A stretch of DNA of 32,641 nt from contig JAJDOD010000145.1 in NCBI GenBank assembly GCA_022340315.1, positions 1 through 32,641 on the forward strand. The letters run 5' to 3'. This DNA comes from Silicimonas sp. GTDB taxonomy: Bacteria > Pseudomonadota > Alphaproteobacteria > Rhodobacterales > Rhodobacteraceae. This document shows positions 25,884 to 32,641 of the stretch, one piece after another. Position numbers and translations under genes: made by a program. The notes beneath the pieces were generated by a model. The model searched no databases. It was not told the DNA's origin and was given only the letters and a program-made list of their open reading frames with translations. Position 1 is the first letter of the stretch, and every line of letters begins with the position of its first letter.

Positions 25884-26486
25884 CTAGAAGCGCAGCCCGA
25901 CCGAAAGCCCGATGATCGGATCGTAGTCGGCGGCACCGGCGACGCCGCCCTGTATGAATGTACCTTGCGATGTCGAGTATTCAGCACTCAGCCCGAGTTG
26001 CCGAACCGGTTCGGCGGTGTCGAGCTCGGCGTCCAGGATGCCAGAGACACCGACCGTGAACTGTTCGGAAATGGCGTAATCGACAAACAGTTCCGAGCGC
26101 GCGATCTGCGAGCTTGCCTCGATATACGTCACGCTCATGCCGGCGCGGGCCTGGCCGCGGCTGAGAAAGGTACCAAGCTCGAACGCCTCGCGCCCGGCAT
26201 CCAGGCCCTCGGACAAGAAAACTGTAGCTCCGCCGAGCGTGCTTTCGCGTCGCGAAATGACCTCCCGATCCGGGGAGGCGAGCGGGAGCGACAGGCGCAA
26301 CTTGCTCTTTCGCTCGTCCTCATCAGGGAGAAGTTCGGGGGTCACGACCGATCGGATGGCCGCGCCGCCAAGTTGGAAGCCACTGGTGCCGGAGAAGTCT
26401 GATGTGCTGTTTGCCGAGAAAGTCGTGTTGTCCGCATGTGTCACGGATGGGATGAGCAGAAAAAAGGCGGCGATGAACAGGCGCAC
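25884..26486 (-). CDS. Predicted small outer-membrane beta-barrel protein
   Basis: The 200-residue protein starts M-R-L-F-I-A-A-F-F-L-L-I-P-S-V-T-H-A, a clear signal peptide. About eight amphipathic strands follow (for example A-G-M-S-V-T-Y-I-E, F-T-V-G-V-S-G-I-L), and it ends G-L-S-V-G-L-R-F with terminal phenylalanine. This suggests an eight-stranded outer-membrane barrel. No named family is recognised. A longer frame reaches a TTG at 26504, but the GTG at 26484-26486 has a GGAAGGA ribosome site 9 bases upstream and begins the signal peptide cleanly. It lies downstream of hpt on the same strand after a 125-base gap. Confidence 0.68.
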   Translation of the reverse strand: MRLFIAAFFLLIPSVTHADNTTFSANSTSDFSGTSGFQLGGAAIRSVVTPELLPDEDERKSKLRLSLPLASPDREVISRRESTLGGATVFLSEGLDAGREAFELGTFLSRGQARAGMSVTYIEASSQIARSELFVDYAISEQFTVGVSGILDAELDTAEPVRQLGLSAEYSTSQGTFIQGGVAGAADYDPIIGLSVGLRF

Positions 26487-26611
26487 GGCAGCACATCCTT
26501 CCAACGCCCCACACCCGAGATGAGATTAGGACGTAGAAATTCCATGTGCACGAAGATGGGTTAACTTTCCCTAAACGCTGGAGTGTTTGTGGCGTAACTG
26601 CCTCACTTCCG

Positions 26612-27151
26612 TCACTCTTCCCGGAAGCGAACGCAGCCGATGAATGGCAGGTTCCGGTTGCGTTGGGCGTAGTCGATACCGTAGCCGACCACGAATTCGT
26701 CCGGGATCTCGAACCCGGTCCATGTCGCCTTGATATCGGTTTCGCGCCGCGAGGGCTTGTCGAGAAGAGCTATCGTTTCAAGCCGGTGCGGTTCACGGGT
26801 CTTCAGCAACCTCGTGACATGATCGAGGGTGAAACCGGTATCCACGATGTCCTCGACCACGAGAACGTCACGCCCCGCGATTTCGCCTCGCAGGTCCTTG
26901 AGAATGCGCACTTCGCGAGACGATTCGGTGGCATCGCCGTACGACGACGCTTCGAGGAAATCGACTTCCACGTTCATGTCGAGTTCACGGACCAGATCGG
27001 CAATGAAGACGAAAGAGCCGCGCAGAAGCCCGACAACGGTCAGTTTCTCGGTTCCCGTGAAACTTTGCCGGATCTCGCGGGCCAGTTCCTCGATACGGGC
27101 GGCGATCGCCTTGGCCGAGATCAGCTCGACAATATCATAGGCCTGCGGCAC
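26612..27151 (-). CDS. hpt: Hypoxanthine phosphoribosyltransferase
   Basis: Hpt salvages hypoxanthine (and usually guanine) by attaching the ribose phosphate of PRPP to give IMP or GMP. The 179-residue protein has normal length. The PRPP-binding loop [14 protein letters not shown] is at residues 96-109, G-L-L-R-G-S-F at 41-47, and a C-terminal [11 protein letters not shown] block that contacts the purine. The start is GTG (27149-27151) behind a strong GGGGGAG ribosome site. It diverges from the COQ10-like gene across 70 bases. It is functionally connected to GuaA, which makes GMP de novo. Confidence 0.95.
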   Translation of the reverse strand: MPQAYDIVELISAKAIAARIEELAREIRQSFTGTEKLTVVGLLRGSFVFIADLVRELDMNVEVDFLEASSYGDATESSREVRILKDLRGEIAGRDVLVVEDIVDTGFTLDHVTRLLKTREPHRLETIALLDKPSRRETDIKATWTGFEIPDEFVVGYGIDYAQRNRNLPFIGCVRFREE

Positions 27152-27221
27152 GTGTTCGCTCCCCCTTGACCATGCGCCTCCTCACCTAAAGTAAGAGGCA
27201 ACTTGAGACCAGAGGTTGCCG

Positions 27222-27689
27222 ATGCCGACGCATTCCGAGACACGACATCTGCCGTACAGTGCTGCGCAAATGTACGATCTCGTGGCTGACGTGGAGCGGT
27301 ATCCGGAATTCCTTCCCTGGACGGCCGCGGCGCGCATCCGCAGTCGCCGCACCGAAGGCGAGGCCGAGGTGCTGTTGGCGGACCTCGTGATCTCGTTCAA
27401 GGTCTTCCGCGAGCGGTTCGGCAGCCAGGTGACCCTTTGGCCGGCGACGCGCAGGATCGACACCGAGTATCTCGATGGCCCGTTCGAGAAGATGGTCTCG
27501 ACATGGGCCTTCGAGCCCGCCGAGGACGGCGGGTGCAACGTGAGTTTCTTCGTCGATTTCGCGTTTAGGAACAAATTGTTGCAGACGACGGCCACGATTT
27601 TCTTCAACGAGGCTATGCAGCGGGTCGTCCGCGCCTTCGAGCGGCGGGCGGCGGCGTTGTACGGCCAGGGCGGGGAAACCCTACGCTAG
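27222..27689 (+). CDS. Type II toxin-antitoxin RatA-like / COQ10 family protein (SRPBCC fold)
   Basis: The 155-residue protein is a SRPBCC/START-like domain. A strand is followed by M-Y-D-L-V-A-D-V-E-R-Y-P-E-F-L-P-W, the signature of the COQ10/RatA family, then alternating strands and a long C-terminal helix (F-N-E-A-M-Q-R-V-V-R-A-F-E-R-R-A). In mitochondria the COQ10 protein binds ubiquinone and supports respiration; E. coli RatA was described as a ribosome-association inhibitor. In alphaproteobacteria the ubiquinone role is more likely, but this is inference. An AGAGG ribosome site sits 6 bases before the ATG at 27222. Its stop overlaps the stop of the convergent GS-like gene within a CTAG. 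Confidence 0.9.
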   Translation: MPTHSETRHLPYSAAQMYDLVADVERYPEFLPWTAAARIRSRRTEGEAEVLLADLVISFKVFRERFGSQVTLWPATRRIDTEYLDGPFEKMVSTWAFEPAEDGGCNVSFFVDFAFRNKLLQTTATIFFNEAMQRVVRAFERRAAALYGQGGETLR

Positions 27690-28996
27690 ACACGATCCAG
27701 GTAGAGGTCGTGCTTCTCCTCGTCGGTCAATTCGGCGACGTAGAAAAGCTCCTGGCGCTTGGTCCGAACATACTGGTCGATCAGGTCGGGATGAAACAGG
27801 CGCTTCATGGCGTCGCTTGCCTCGAAACGGTCTATGGCCTCGGCCCAGTCCGGAGCGAGGCTTGGGCAATCTTCCTCGTAGGCGTTTCCTTCCAGCGGTG
27901 CCGGAGGCTCGATCCGGTCCTCGATGCCCAGAAGAGCGGCGCCAAGCACGACGGAAAAGAGCAGGTAGGGATTGGTGTCACCGCCGGCAACGCGGTGCTC
28001 GATCCGCCGGGCATTGCCGGGACCGTCGGGAATGCGCACCGCCACGGTGCGGTTTTCGTACCCCCAGCAGATGCCCGTCGGCGCGTGCGATCCGGTGATC
28101 AGGCGACGATAGCTGTTTTCATGCGGCGCGAAGATCAGCGTGGCGTCGCGCATTGTCGAGAGGCAGCCTCCCACGGCATGGCGGAGCGTTTCGGAGCCTC
28201 TGTCGGTGCCGTCGTCGAAGATGTTTCGCCCCTCGGCATCGAGGATCGAGAAATGCATGTGCAGCCCGGTCCCCGAATCCTCGGGGAAAGGCTTGGACAT
28301 GAACGTGGCCAGCATGTCGTGCTTGTGAGAAAGCCCGCGCGTCAGCATCTTGAAGAACCAGGTGTCGTCTGCGGCCTTCATTGCGGGCCCATGCGTAAGC
28401 GTCACCTCGAACTGGCCCATGCCGGATTCGGATGTCGCGGTTTCCGCCGGAATGCCCATTGTTCCGCAGGCGGTGTAAAGTTCCGCCAGGAAGGGGTCGT
28501 AGGCTTCGAGCGAGCGCAACCCGAGGATATCGCCGCCCGCGCGAAGGCGGGTTGTCAGCGGATCGGGGTCGTTCTCGTCGATCAGGTAGAATTCCAGCTC
28601 GGTCGCGGCCTGGACGCTCCAGCCCCGTGCCGCATAGCGTTCGAGCACGCGGGCCAGGGCCTGCCGGGGATCGCCGTGGAAGGGCCGGCCCGGACCGACC
28701 TCCATCGTCATCGGTAACAGCAGCGAGTGGCTGCGGAGCCAGGGCATCGGTACGCCGCCCCTCTCGGTCGGTCTTAGGAACCCGTCCTTGTCGCCGCTCT
28801 CGAAGACAAGCGGGCTGTCCTCGATGTCATCGCCGAAGATGTCGAGACTTAGGACCGAGAGCGGCATCTTGGCACTTCCGTCATCCAGCTTGCGCGCCCG
28901 CGTGGCGGGAAGCCGCTTGCCGCGTGCCTGCCCGTTCAGATCGGCAATGCCGGTCCAGACCGTGCGCGTGTCCGGGAAATCGTCGAGCCAGCTCAT
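27686..28996 (-). CDS. Glutamine synthetase family protein (GlnA-like amide ligase, possibly gamma-glutamyl-amine synthetase)
   Basis: The 436-residue protein has the glutamine-synthetase catalytic fold. E133 and E135 (E-L-E-F), E190 (S-E-S-G-M-G-Q-F-E) and E197 are metal/glutamate ligands. H246 lies in G-T-G-L-H-M-H-F. R322 follows E-N-R-T-V-A-V-R, and E333 lies in R-I-E-H-R-V-A-G-G-D-T-N-P-Y. It is shorter than housekeeping GS (about 470). I do not see the adenylylation-loop tyrosine region clearly, and it is near a PuuA-like group that joins glutamate to amines. The true amine is unknown. Its ATG overlaps the upstream PhnD-like gene stop as ATGA, so the two are coupled. Housekeeping glnA would be elsewhere. 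Confidence 0.88.
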   Translation of the reverse strand: MSWLDDFPDTRTVWTGIADLNGQARGKRLPATRARKLDDGSAKMPLSVLSLDIFGDDIEDSPLVFESGDKDGFLRPTERGGVPMPWLRSHSLLLPMTMEVGPGRPFHGDPRQALARVLERYAARGWSVQAATELEFYLIDENDPDPLTTRLRAGGDILGLRSLEAYDPFLAELYTACGTMGIPAETATSESGMGQFEVTLTHGPAMKAADDTWFFKMLTRGLSHKHDMLATFMSKPFPEDSGTGLHMHFSILDAEGRNIFDDGTDRGSETLRHAVGGCLSTMRDATLIFAPHENSYRRLITGSHAPTGICWGYENRTVAVRIPDGPGNARRIEHRVAGGDTNPYLLFSVVLGAALLGIEDRIEPPAPLEGNAYEEDCPSLAPDWAEAIDRFEASDAMKRLFHPDLIDQYVRTKRQELFYVAELTDEEKHDLYLDRV

Positions 28997-29736
28997 CCTG
29001 CGACGTTCTGAAATTGTGGCGCGGGCGGTATCGGCAGCGCGGTATACTCCTCGGCAGGTACATATGTGATGTCGATCAGCGAGAGGATGTCCCGCTCCTC
29101 GTCCGAGAGGGCGTGCACCGCCTGAACGAGGGCGTCCTGCAGGGGTTGCGGATCGTTTCCATAGGCAGTGATATAGGGAAGCGAGGGGGTCGGCGGCGAA
29201 TGCAGCAGAACCCTGAGATCATCCGCGAAATCATCCCATCTGCGGATCATCGACCAACTGACCGCGTCCAGCCCACAAAGATCGGCTTCGCCTCCGGCGA
29301 CCGCGCGCGCGGAAGCCTGGTGAGAGCCGGTCAGCAGCAGCGAGGAGAAATTGACGCCGTTGATGCGTGCGACATCGTCGACAGCCGCCCAGCCGGATTG
29401 CGAAACCGGTGAATTGACGGCCAGCCGTGCGTCCGCGAAGTCATCGAAGGCCTGGCGCGGGTCATCGGCGCGCGCGATTATCGCAGTGAAATAGGTGCCC
29501 GCCGGACAGTCAAGCTTGTGAACCGGAGTGGCGACGATGGAAACGTCATCCTGAAGCCCGGTCCTGAAGGGTAAGCTGCAAGTTTGTGAAAGCAGCAGGT
29601 CCGGATCCAGCCAGTGAAATCCGTCTCGTGACAGGGTTTCGGGGGCTCCGGCGAGGTTTTCCCGGATCAGGGCCCAGAAATTGTCCGTTATCTCGCGCGC
29701 CTCGGGCCGGTCATACATGGGCAGTGTTGCGATCAT
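28993..29736 (-). CDS. PhnD/SsuA-like periplasmic-binding-protein fold without signal peptide
   Basis: The 247-residue protein resembles the phosphate/phosphonate binding-protein group. An N-terminal I-A-T-L-P-M-Y-D-R-P-E segment is followed by W-L-D-P-D-L-L-L-S-Q-T-C-S-L-P-F, L-A-V-N-S-P-V-S-Q-S-G-W and A-D-L-C-G-L-D-A-V-S-W, which fit a type II binding-protein fold. It lacks any signal peptide. No transporter permease or ATPase gene is adjacent, so it probably works in the cytoplasm. The start ATG (29734-29736) overlaps the TerB-like stop, and its own stop overlaps the GS-like start, both as ATGA. A longer upstream frame would overlap the TerB-like gene. A role as ligand sensor or binder for the GS-like enzyme is a guess. 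Confidence 0.76.
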   Translation of the reverse strand: MIATLPMYDRPEAREITDNFWALIRENLAGAPETLSRDGFHWLDPDLLLSQTCSLPFRTGLQDDVSIVATPVHKLDCPAGTYFTAIIARADDPRQAFDDFADARLAVNSPVSQSGWAAVDDVARINGVNFSSLLLTGSHQASARAVAGGEADLCGLDAVSWSMIRRWDDFADDLRVLLHSPPTPSLPYITAYGNDPQPLQDALVQAVHALSDEERDILSLIDITYVPAEEYTALPIPPAPQFQNVAG

Positions 29737-30173
29737 GATCTGGATTGCGCCCTCTGCCGCGCCAGGGCGCTGTCGCGGTCGTTTATTCCAAGCATCGGCG
29801 CCACGAGACGCATCAGCGCGTCTTCCTCGTGGTTGCGCTCTCCATCGGCCAGCGCGATCTCCCAAAGCCCTTCGATGACCTGCGCACGCTCCTCGTAGGG
29901 CACGGCCGCCTTGATCGCGCGGGTGAAGCGCACGGTGTCCGGGGCCTCTTCCTCGAGAACCTCGGCATCCTTGCGCAGGCCCGTTACCTCGAAGGGTCCA
30001 AGCCCGTAGCGCTTGGCGAGCAGCGCGTCGATGCGCTTGATTTCGGCATCATCGTAGCTGCCGTCGGATCGTGCGATGCGCACCAGCAGAGCGGCAAGCG
30101 CAAGCCGCGCATCGCCGTTGTCGAGCGGGTCGGGGTCGGGCGCCGTTAGGCGGTTGATGAGCTCACCAAACAT
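29733..30173 (-). CDS. TerB-like (tellurite-resistance/DjlA N-domain fold) protein
   Basis: The 146-residue protein is helical and matches the TerB family. The A-L-L-V-R-I-A-R-S-D-G-S-Y-D-D-A-E-I motif is at about 28-45 and a second L-W-E-I-A-L-A-D-G-E-R-N-H-E-E-D-A-L-M motif at about 103-121. These are the two acidic, possibly metal-binding repeats of the fold. The name does not prove tellurite resistance; many members act in envelope or signalling roles. A GGGTGAGG ribosome site precedes the ATG at 30171-30173. It opens a three-gene coupled unit with the PhnD-like and GS-like genes. Confidence 0.85.
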   Translation of the reverse strand: MFGELINRLTAPDPDPLDNGDARLALAALLVRIARSDGSYDDAEIKRIDALLAKRYGLGPFEVTGLRKDAEVLEEEAPDTVRFTRAIKAAVPYEERAQVIEGLWEIALADGERNHEEDALMRLVAPMLGINDRDSALARQRAQSRS

Positions 30174-30250
30174 GCCTCACCCTATAATCGCCCTTTGGCC
30201 TCTCGGGAAGCTGTGTCTGCGTCTCCGCGCTTCGGCGCGTTTGAGCTGTG

Positions 30251-30928
30251 TCATGGCAGGAGGGGGCCGGTGCCCGAGTACCAGACCGCGATTGGCACCG
30301 GAACCACCGCGAGCGCCATCGTAAACGCCGTCCATCCGGGTCGGAACAAGCGTGAGAAGCCAGCCGTGAAGGCGATGCCGCCACCGCCGCCGATCACCGT
30401 GTTGCCGGGGATGTTTATGAGCGCCGCGAGTAGCAGATATCGCCAGGGGCCGACCAGGGGCCGGAGCCACGCGGGGGCGCGTTCGCTCAGGTGGGCGAGG
30501 CGTTCGTTCCGGGACATCGGCGCGAGGCGATCGACCAACTCGCAGGCGCGTTTCAGGCGGAGATCGGCCAGCAGGTCGCGCAGCCAGGCATGGGGCAGGT
30601 AACGGCCCGCAAGGAAGGCCATCATCAGGCCGAGCAATGTCGCGAGGTAGACCAGCGGTGCAATGGCGGCCCCCTGCATCATCAGAAGACTGATGCCGAT
30701 CTCGATCCCCGGCATGAAGGGCACGGCGATCAGAAGCGCATAGGCGAGAAGGAGCGCTGCAAAGAGGCCTATCATCAGCTTGCCGCTGCCTGCGGCGGCG
30801 ACGCGCGCGGTGGCCCAATCCATCAAAAGGTGAATGCACCAGGCAATGGCGAGAATGACGGCAAGCTTCAGTGCAAGCCGCAGCCAGCCCAGCCAGCGTG
30901 GTGGAAGTTTGACGTCCTCGGTCCCCAT
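30251..30928 (-). CDS. Integral membrane protein, probably VTT/DedA-like
   Basis: The 225-residue protein has about five hydrophobic segments: about 14-36, 50-72, 77-108, 165-188 and 200-220. A basic cytosolic loop lies between (110-155, many R and L). The segment P-F-M-P-G-I-E-I-G near 70-78 and the N-I-P-G-N-T-V-I-G-G-G-G-G-I-A near 172-186 resemble the re-entrant loop and helix of VTT-domain (DedA/TVP38) proteins, which scramble or transport lipids. The match is a fold impression, not a firm family hit. The ATG is at 30926-30928. It is 77 bases upstream of the TerB-like gene on the same strand, so it may belong to that unit. Confidence 0.65.
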   Translation of the reverse strand: MGTEDVKLPPRWLGWLRLALKLAVILAIAWCIHLLMDWATARVAAAGSGKLMIGLFAALLLAYALLIAVPFMPGIEIGISLLMMQGAAIAPLVYLATLLGLMMAFLAGRYLPHAWLRDLLADLRLKRACELVDRLAPMSRNERLAHLSERAPAWLRPLVGPWRYLLLAALINIPGNTVIGGGGGIAFTAGFSRLFRPGWTAFTMALAVVPVPIAVWYSGTGPLLP

Positions 30929-30991
30929 CGGCGCGACGCTAGCAGGGGACGCGGGGCGGGGGTAGCGCGACTTTCGCAGCGCGGGACAGCG

Positions 30992-31015
30992 GCGGGCCGG
31001 AGCGTTCCGGCCCGC
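30992..31015. terminator. Perfect 10-bp hairpin after the metallo-hydrolase gene
   Basis: Arms 30992-31001 and 31006-31015 (GCGGGCCGGA / TCCGGCCCGC) pair perfectly around a 4-base loop, within 10 bases of the stop of the minus-strand MBL-fold gene. No T-tract follows on the minus strand, so termination would not be fully intrinsic. Confidence 0.55.
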
Positions 31016-31024
31016 GCAGGTGCC

Positions 31025-31798
31025 TCAGTACCAGTTGCCGAGATGCGTCTTGGTGGCCTCGCTGACCATCTGCGCGAACTCGGTGGGGTCCTGCGTCCCG
31101 TCGTCACGTCCGCGATAATGGTAAGGATAACAGACCCTTGGCGCGAACTCGTTTACCGCGCTGGCGGCGGCCTCGGCGTCCATCGTGAAGGGCAGGTTCA
31201 TGCAGACGAAAGCAACGTCAATGTTCTCCAGCGCGCGCATCTCGGGGATATCCTCCGTGTCGCCGCTGGCGTACATGCGGAAGCCGCCCGGTAGCGTCAC
31301 GACATAGCCGTTGTCACCCCTGTCCCGCGGGTGAAAGTTCAGCCGGTCCTCGGTGATGTTATAGGCCGGGATCGCGTCGATGGTGAAGTCACGGAAGGTG
31401 GCGGTCTGGTCATGGGTGATGACCGTGGCGCGTTCCTTGAGCGTGTCCGAGAACTTGTCGTAGGTCGCCTGGTTCACGCCGATCGGCACGCCGTTCGAGA
31501 GTGCCAGCAGCACGTCCTCGCTGTAGTGGTCGCCGTGCTCGTGGGTGACGAGGATCAGGTTGGGTTCCGGAATGTTTTCATAGGCTTGCGCCTCTCCCAC
31601 CGGGTCAACATAGACGGTGCCCCAGTCGGTTTCCATCGCGAAGGAGGCGTGGCCGACGGGGTAGATGGTGACGGTGCCCCGGTCGGTGATGACGATATCG
31701 CCGGAGCTGTGTCCGGCGGCCTTGAGCTGGAAGGGCAGGAAAGCGGTGCCGGTTAGGGCGGCGCTGCCCATGAGGACGTGTCTTCGGCTGAGAGTCAT
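31025..31798 (-). CDS. Tat-exported metallo-beta-lactamase-fold hydrolase (UlaG-like)
   Basis: The 257-residue protein begins M-T-L-S-R-R-H-V-L-M-G-S-A-A-L, a twin-arginine signal (S-R-R-H-V-L) with hydrophobic core to about residue 22 and a likely cut after L-K-A-A. The metal-binding H-x-H-x-D-H motif (H-E-H-G-D-H) is at 86-91. Further fold features are a glycine/aspartate strand, M-Y-A-S-G-D-T-E-D, and a later histidine in Y-P-Y-H-Y-R-G. A UlaG/beta-lactamase-superfamily-II member is the best label. Tat export fits a folded metalloenzyme. The substrate is unknown. The ATG is at 31796-31798; the frame extends upstream without support. Confidence 0.87.
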   Translation of the reverse strand: MTLSRRHVLMGSAALTGTAFLPFQLKAAGHSSGDIVITDRGTVTIYPVGHASFAMETDWGTVYVDPVGEAQAYENIPEPNLILVTHEHGDHYSEDVLLALSNGVPIGVNQATYDKFSDTLKERATVITHDQTATFRDFTIDAIPAYNITEDRLNFHPRDRGDNGYVVTLPGGFRMYASGDTEDIPEMRALENIDVAFVCMNLPFTMDAEAAASAVNEFAPRVCYPYHYRGRDDGTQDPTEFAQMVSEATKTHLGNWY

Positions 31799-32005
31799 TT
31801 CGGTCTTCCTTCGTGGTTCTATCTGGGAGGAACGGTAGGGCGGCACGGGGCGGAGGCAATGTGCAGTTCTGCGGGGGTGTGTGCGCTTTTGGCTTGCCGG
31901 GTTCTGGGGGCCGTGCGGGTTAACGGACTATCGCACGGGCGTTCGCAGGTTACCGCGATTTTGCGCGGTTCCGGGGTTAAGGCTCTGAAACTGTGTGGAA
32001 ACGCT

Positions 32006-32046
32006 ACGTCGGTATCACGTCGGTATTACGTCGGTATTACGTCGGT
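32006..32046. repeat. 11-bp tandem repeat, about 3.7 copies
   Basis: The unit ACGTCGGTATT (first copy ending in C) occurs at 32006-32016, 32017-32027 and 32028-32038, with a partial fourth copy at 32039-32046. The period of 11 bases is about one turn of the helix, so bound proteins would sit on the same face. Function is unknown; it could be an iteron-like protein-binding array or a slippage product. Confidence 0.8.
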
Positions 32047-32242
32047 GGAAGTTTCGGCGATTGGTGCGGTGGTGCGCAGCGCGGGACGCGGTTTGGGCGC
32101 GATGTGCGGGGATAGAGGGGTGGGGTAACGTGGCGTTAGGGTTTGGCGGTGGGAGCGTGCGATGGTTCGGAGGTGGGTGGTGTTGGGGGTGTGCCCGGTT
32201 GAGGCCCGGTTTAGGGGAGAGGCGCGGGTCGGGGCCGAAGGC

Positions 32243-32309
32243 GGCCTGTCACCGGCCAGGTCATGAAGCGGCTGGGAGGTGCGCAGTGAATGCGCACCCT
32301 ACGCTTGCT
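32243..32309. repeat. Composite hairpin repeat, copy 1
   Basis: It begins with a block GCCTGTCACCGGCCA, continues through GCGGCT-GGGAGGTG, and leads into a perfect 8-bp hairpin (arms 32278-32285 and 32291-32298, GGTGCGCA / TGCGCACC) followed by CCTACGCTTGCT. The same leading block recurs at 32444 and the same hairpin tail at 32535. Confidence 0.75.
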
Positions 32310-32332
32310 CGGGCGCGGGACAAGGCGAAGCC

Positions 32333-32473
32333 GCCGCGCCACCGCATGGCCGTCCCGCGGCCAGGCGGTTTGGTGACGTTTGCGCGGACCTCGGAGGGAA
32401 GATGTGGGTGGGGCCATAAAGCGCACCCGCTCGGGTGGTGGTCCGCCTGTCCCCGGCCATGCGGTGGCGCGGC
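32333..32473. repeat. Perfect 20-bp inverted repeat with ~100-bp spacer
   Basis: Bases 32333-32352 are the exact reverse complement of 32454-32473, 20 of 20 positions. The arms lie inside the composite repeat cluster; adjacent GGCCAGGCGG and CCGCCTG sequences are also partly complementary. The repeat units are therefore arranged head-to-head and the region could extrude as a long stem-loop. Confidence 0.8.
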
Positions 32474-32507
32474 TCTTGGGAGGTGTAGGGTGGGGTTTCA
32501 CCCCGCC
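32444..32507. repeat. Composite hairpin repeat, copy 2 (hairpin inverted)
   Basis: The leading block GCCTGTCCCCGGCCA and a GCGGCTCTTGGGAGGTG segment match copy 1. The hairpin that follows (GTAGGGTGGGGT / ACCCCGCC, 32485-32507) is in the opposite orientation to those in copies 1 and 3, because its GTAGGGT end is at the left. That arrangement resembles the paired inverted units of REP/BIME elements. Confidence 0.7.
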
Positions 32508-32534
32508 ACGGTGGTGTGTGTGGAGGGCGGGGAT

Positions 32535-32573
32535 GGTGGGCTGAAAGCCCACCCTACGCTTGCTACGCTTGCT
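32535..32573. repeat. Hairpin repeat, copy 3 with duplicated ACGCTTGCT
   Basis: A perfect 8-bp hairpin (GGTGGGCT / AGCCCACC, 3-base loop, 32535-32553) is followed by CCTACGCTTGCT and then a second ACGCTTGCT. The tail is identical to that of copy 1, so the two belong to the same family. Confidence 0.78.
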
Positions 32574-32641
32574 ATTACTACAAGCGATCCCAAGTCTCCG
32601 GGCCAACCAAAAAGAGAGTCGGTTCTCCTTCTTTCTGGAAG

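Larger units (their letters stand above)
31799..32641. other. Non-coding, repeat-rich region at the window end
   Basis: No frame here has a protein-like composition. The two longest candidates (31778-32128 plus, 32211-32606 minus) are low-complexity translations of repeats. The stretch 31860-32080 includes an 11-bp tandem repeat. The stretch 32080-32220 is strongly G-rich on the plus strand, with runs of three to five G (GGGG, GGGG, GGGG near 32108-32126), which could form a quadruplex. From 32240 onward there is a cluster of hairpin repeats. The last 60 bases are lower in GC and may lead to a promoter or gene beyond the window. Confidence 0.65.

Noticed and set aside
28993-29736. Phosphonate uptake system
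   Set aside because: There is no signal peptide and no permease, ATPase or lyase gene nearby.
29733-30173. Tellurite-resistance function for the TerB-like protein
   Set aside because: The fold alone does not imply it, and no other ter genes are present.
31778-32128. A 116-codon plus-strand frame
   Set aside because: It starts inside the MBL-fold gene on the other strand and runs through the tandem repeat; no protein-like features.
32211-32606. A 131-codon minus-strand frame at the window end
   Set aside because: Its sequence is a translation of the hairpin repeats, rich in P, R and H with no domain.

Overview
The window looks like a chromosomal segment of a GC-rich alphaproteobacterium, most probably family Rhodobacteraceae (roseobacter group). 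The evidence is the gene set: lptF-lptG-lptD-surA-pdxA-rsmA in one block divergent from pepA-holC, lineage-restricted DUF6456 and DUF6477 proteins, a PPK2-type polyphosphate kinase, a MttB-family protein without pyrrolysine, and hairpin repeats in the intergenic DNA. Nearly all of the window is dense coding sequence with 4-base start/stop overlaps. I saw no rRNA, tRNA, CRISPR array, insertion sequence or phage gene.

Region 1 (1-7113, minus strand) is an outer-membrane biogenesis operon. LptF and LptG are the LPS-export permeases, LptD is the outer-membrane LPS translocon, and SurA is the periplasmic chaperone for barrel proteins such as LptD. PdxA (vitamin B6 synthesis) and RsmA (16S rRNA dimethylation, cut by the window edge) follow. 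Divergent from it, 7294-9226 (plus strand) holds pepA and the DNA polymerase III chi subunit gene holC.

Region 2 (9260-19754, minus strand) is a run of housekeeping and small-molecule genes: a MarC membrane protein, a retropepsin-like membrane protease, a TetR regulator, PPK2, an alpha/beta hydrolase, MetA (Glu111, predicting acetyl-CoA use), a P-loop protein of unknown role with its own promoter and operator-like palindromes, a FadL-like porin with a clear terminator, a DMT exporter, a YdcF/DUF218 protein and GuaA.

Region 3 (19802-24812) is more accessory. It has a four-helix membrane protein fused to a SRPBCC-like domain, then a 56-residue membrane protein and a MttB-family methyltransferase diverging from an intergenic region with a perfect FNR/FnrL box. 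DUF6477 and the helix-turn-helix DUF6456 protein form a second divergent pair around an unusually AT-rich regulatory region. A DUF4342 protein follows.

Region 4 (24923-31798) contains lipA, a small outer-membrane barrel candidate, hpt, a COQ10/RatA-like protein, and a translationally coupled trio: TerB-like, then a PhnD-like binding protein without a signal peptide, then a glutamine-synthetase-family ligase. A VTT/DedA-like membrane protein and a Tat-exported metallo-beta-lactamase-fold protein follow. The final ~840 bases (31799-32641) hold no convincing gene. They contain an 11-bp tandem repeat, a G-rich tract and a cluster of composite hairpin repeats.

No complete, obviously new system stands out. 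The best leads are the TerB/PhnD-like/GS-like trio, the FnrL-box divergon, the DUF6477/DUF6456 divergon and the composite repeat array.
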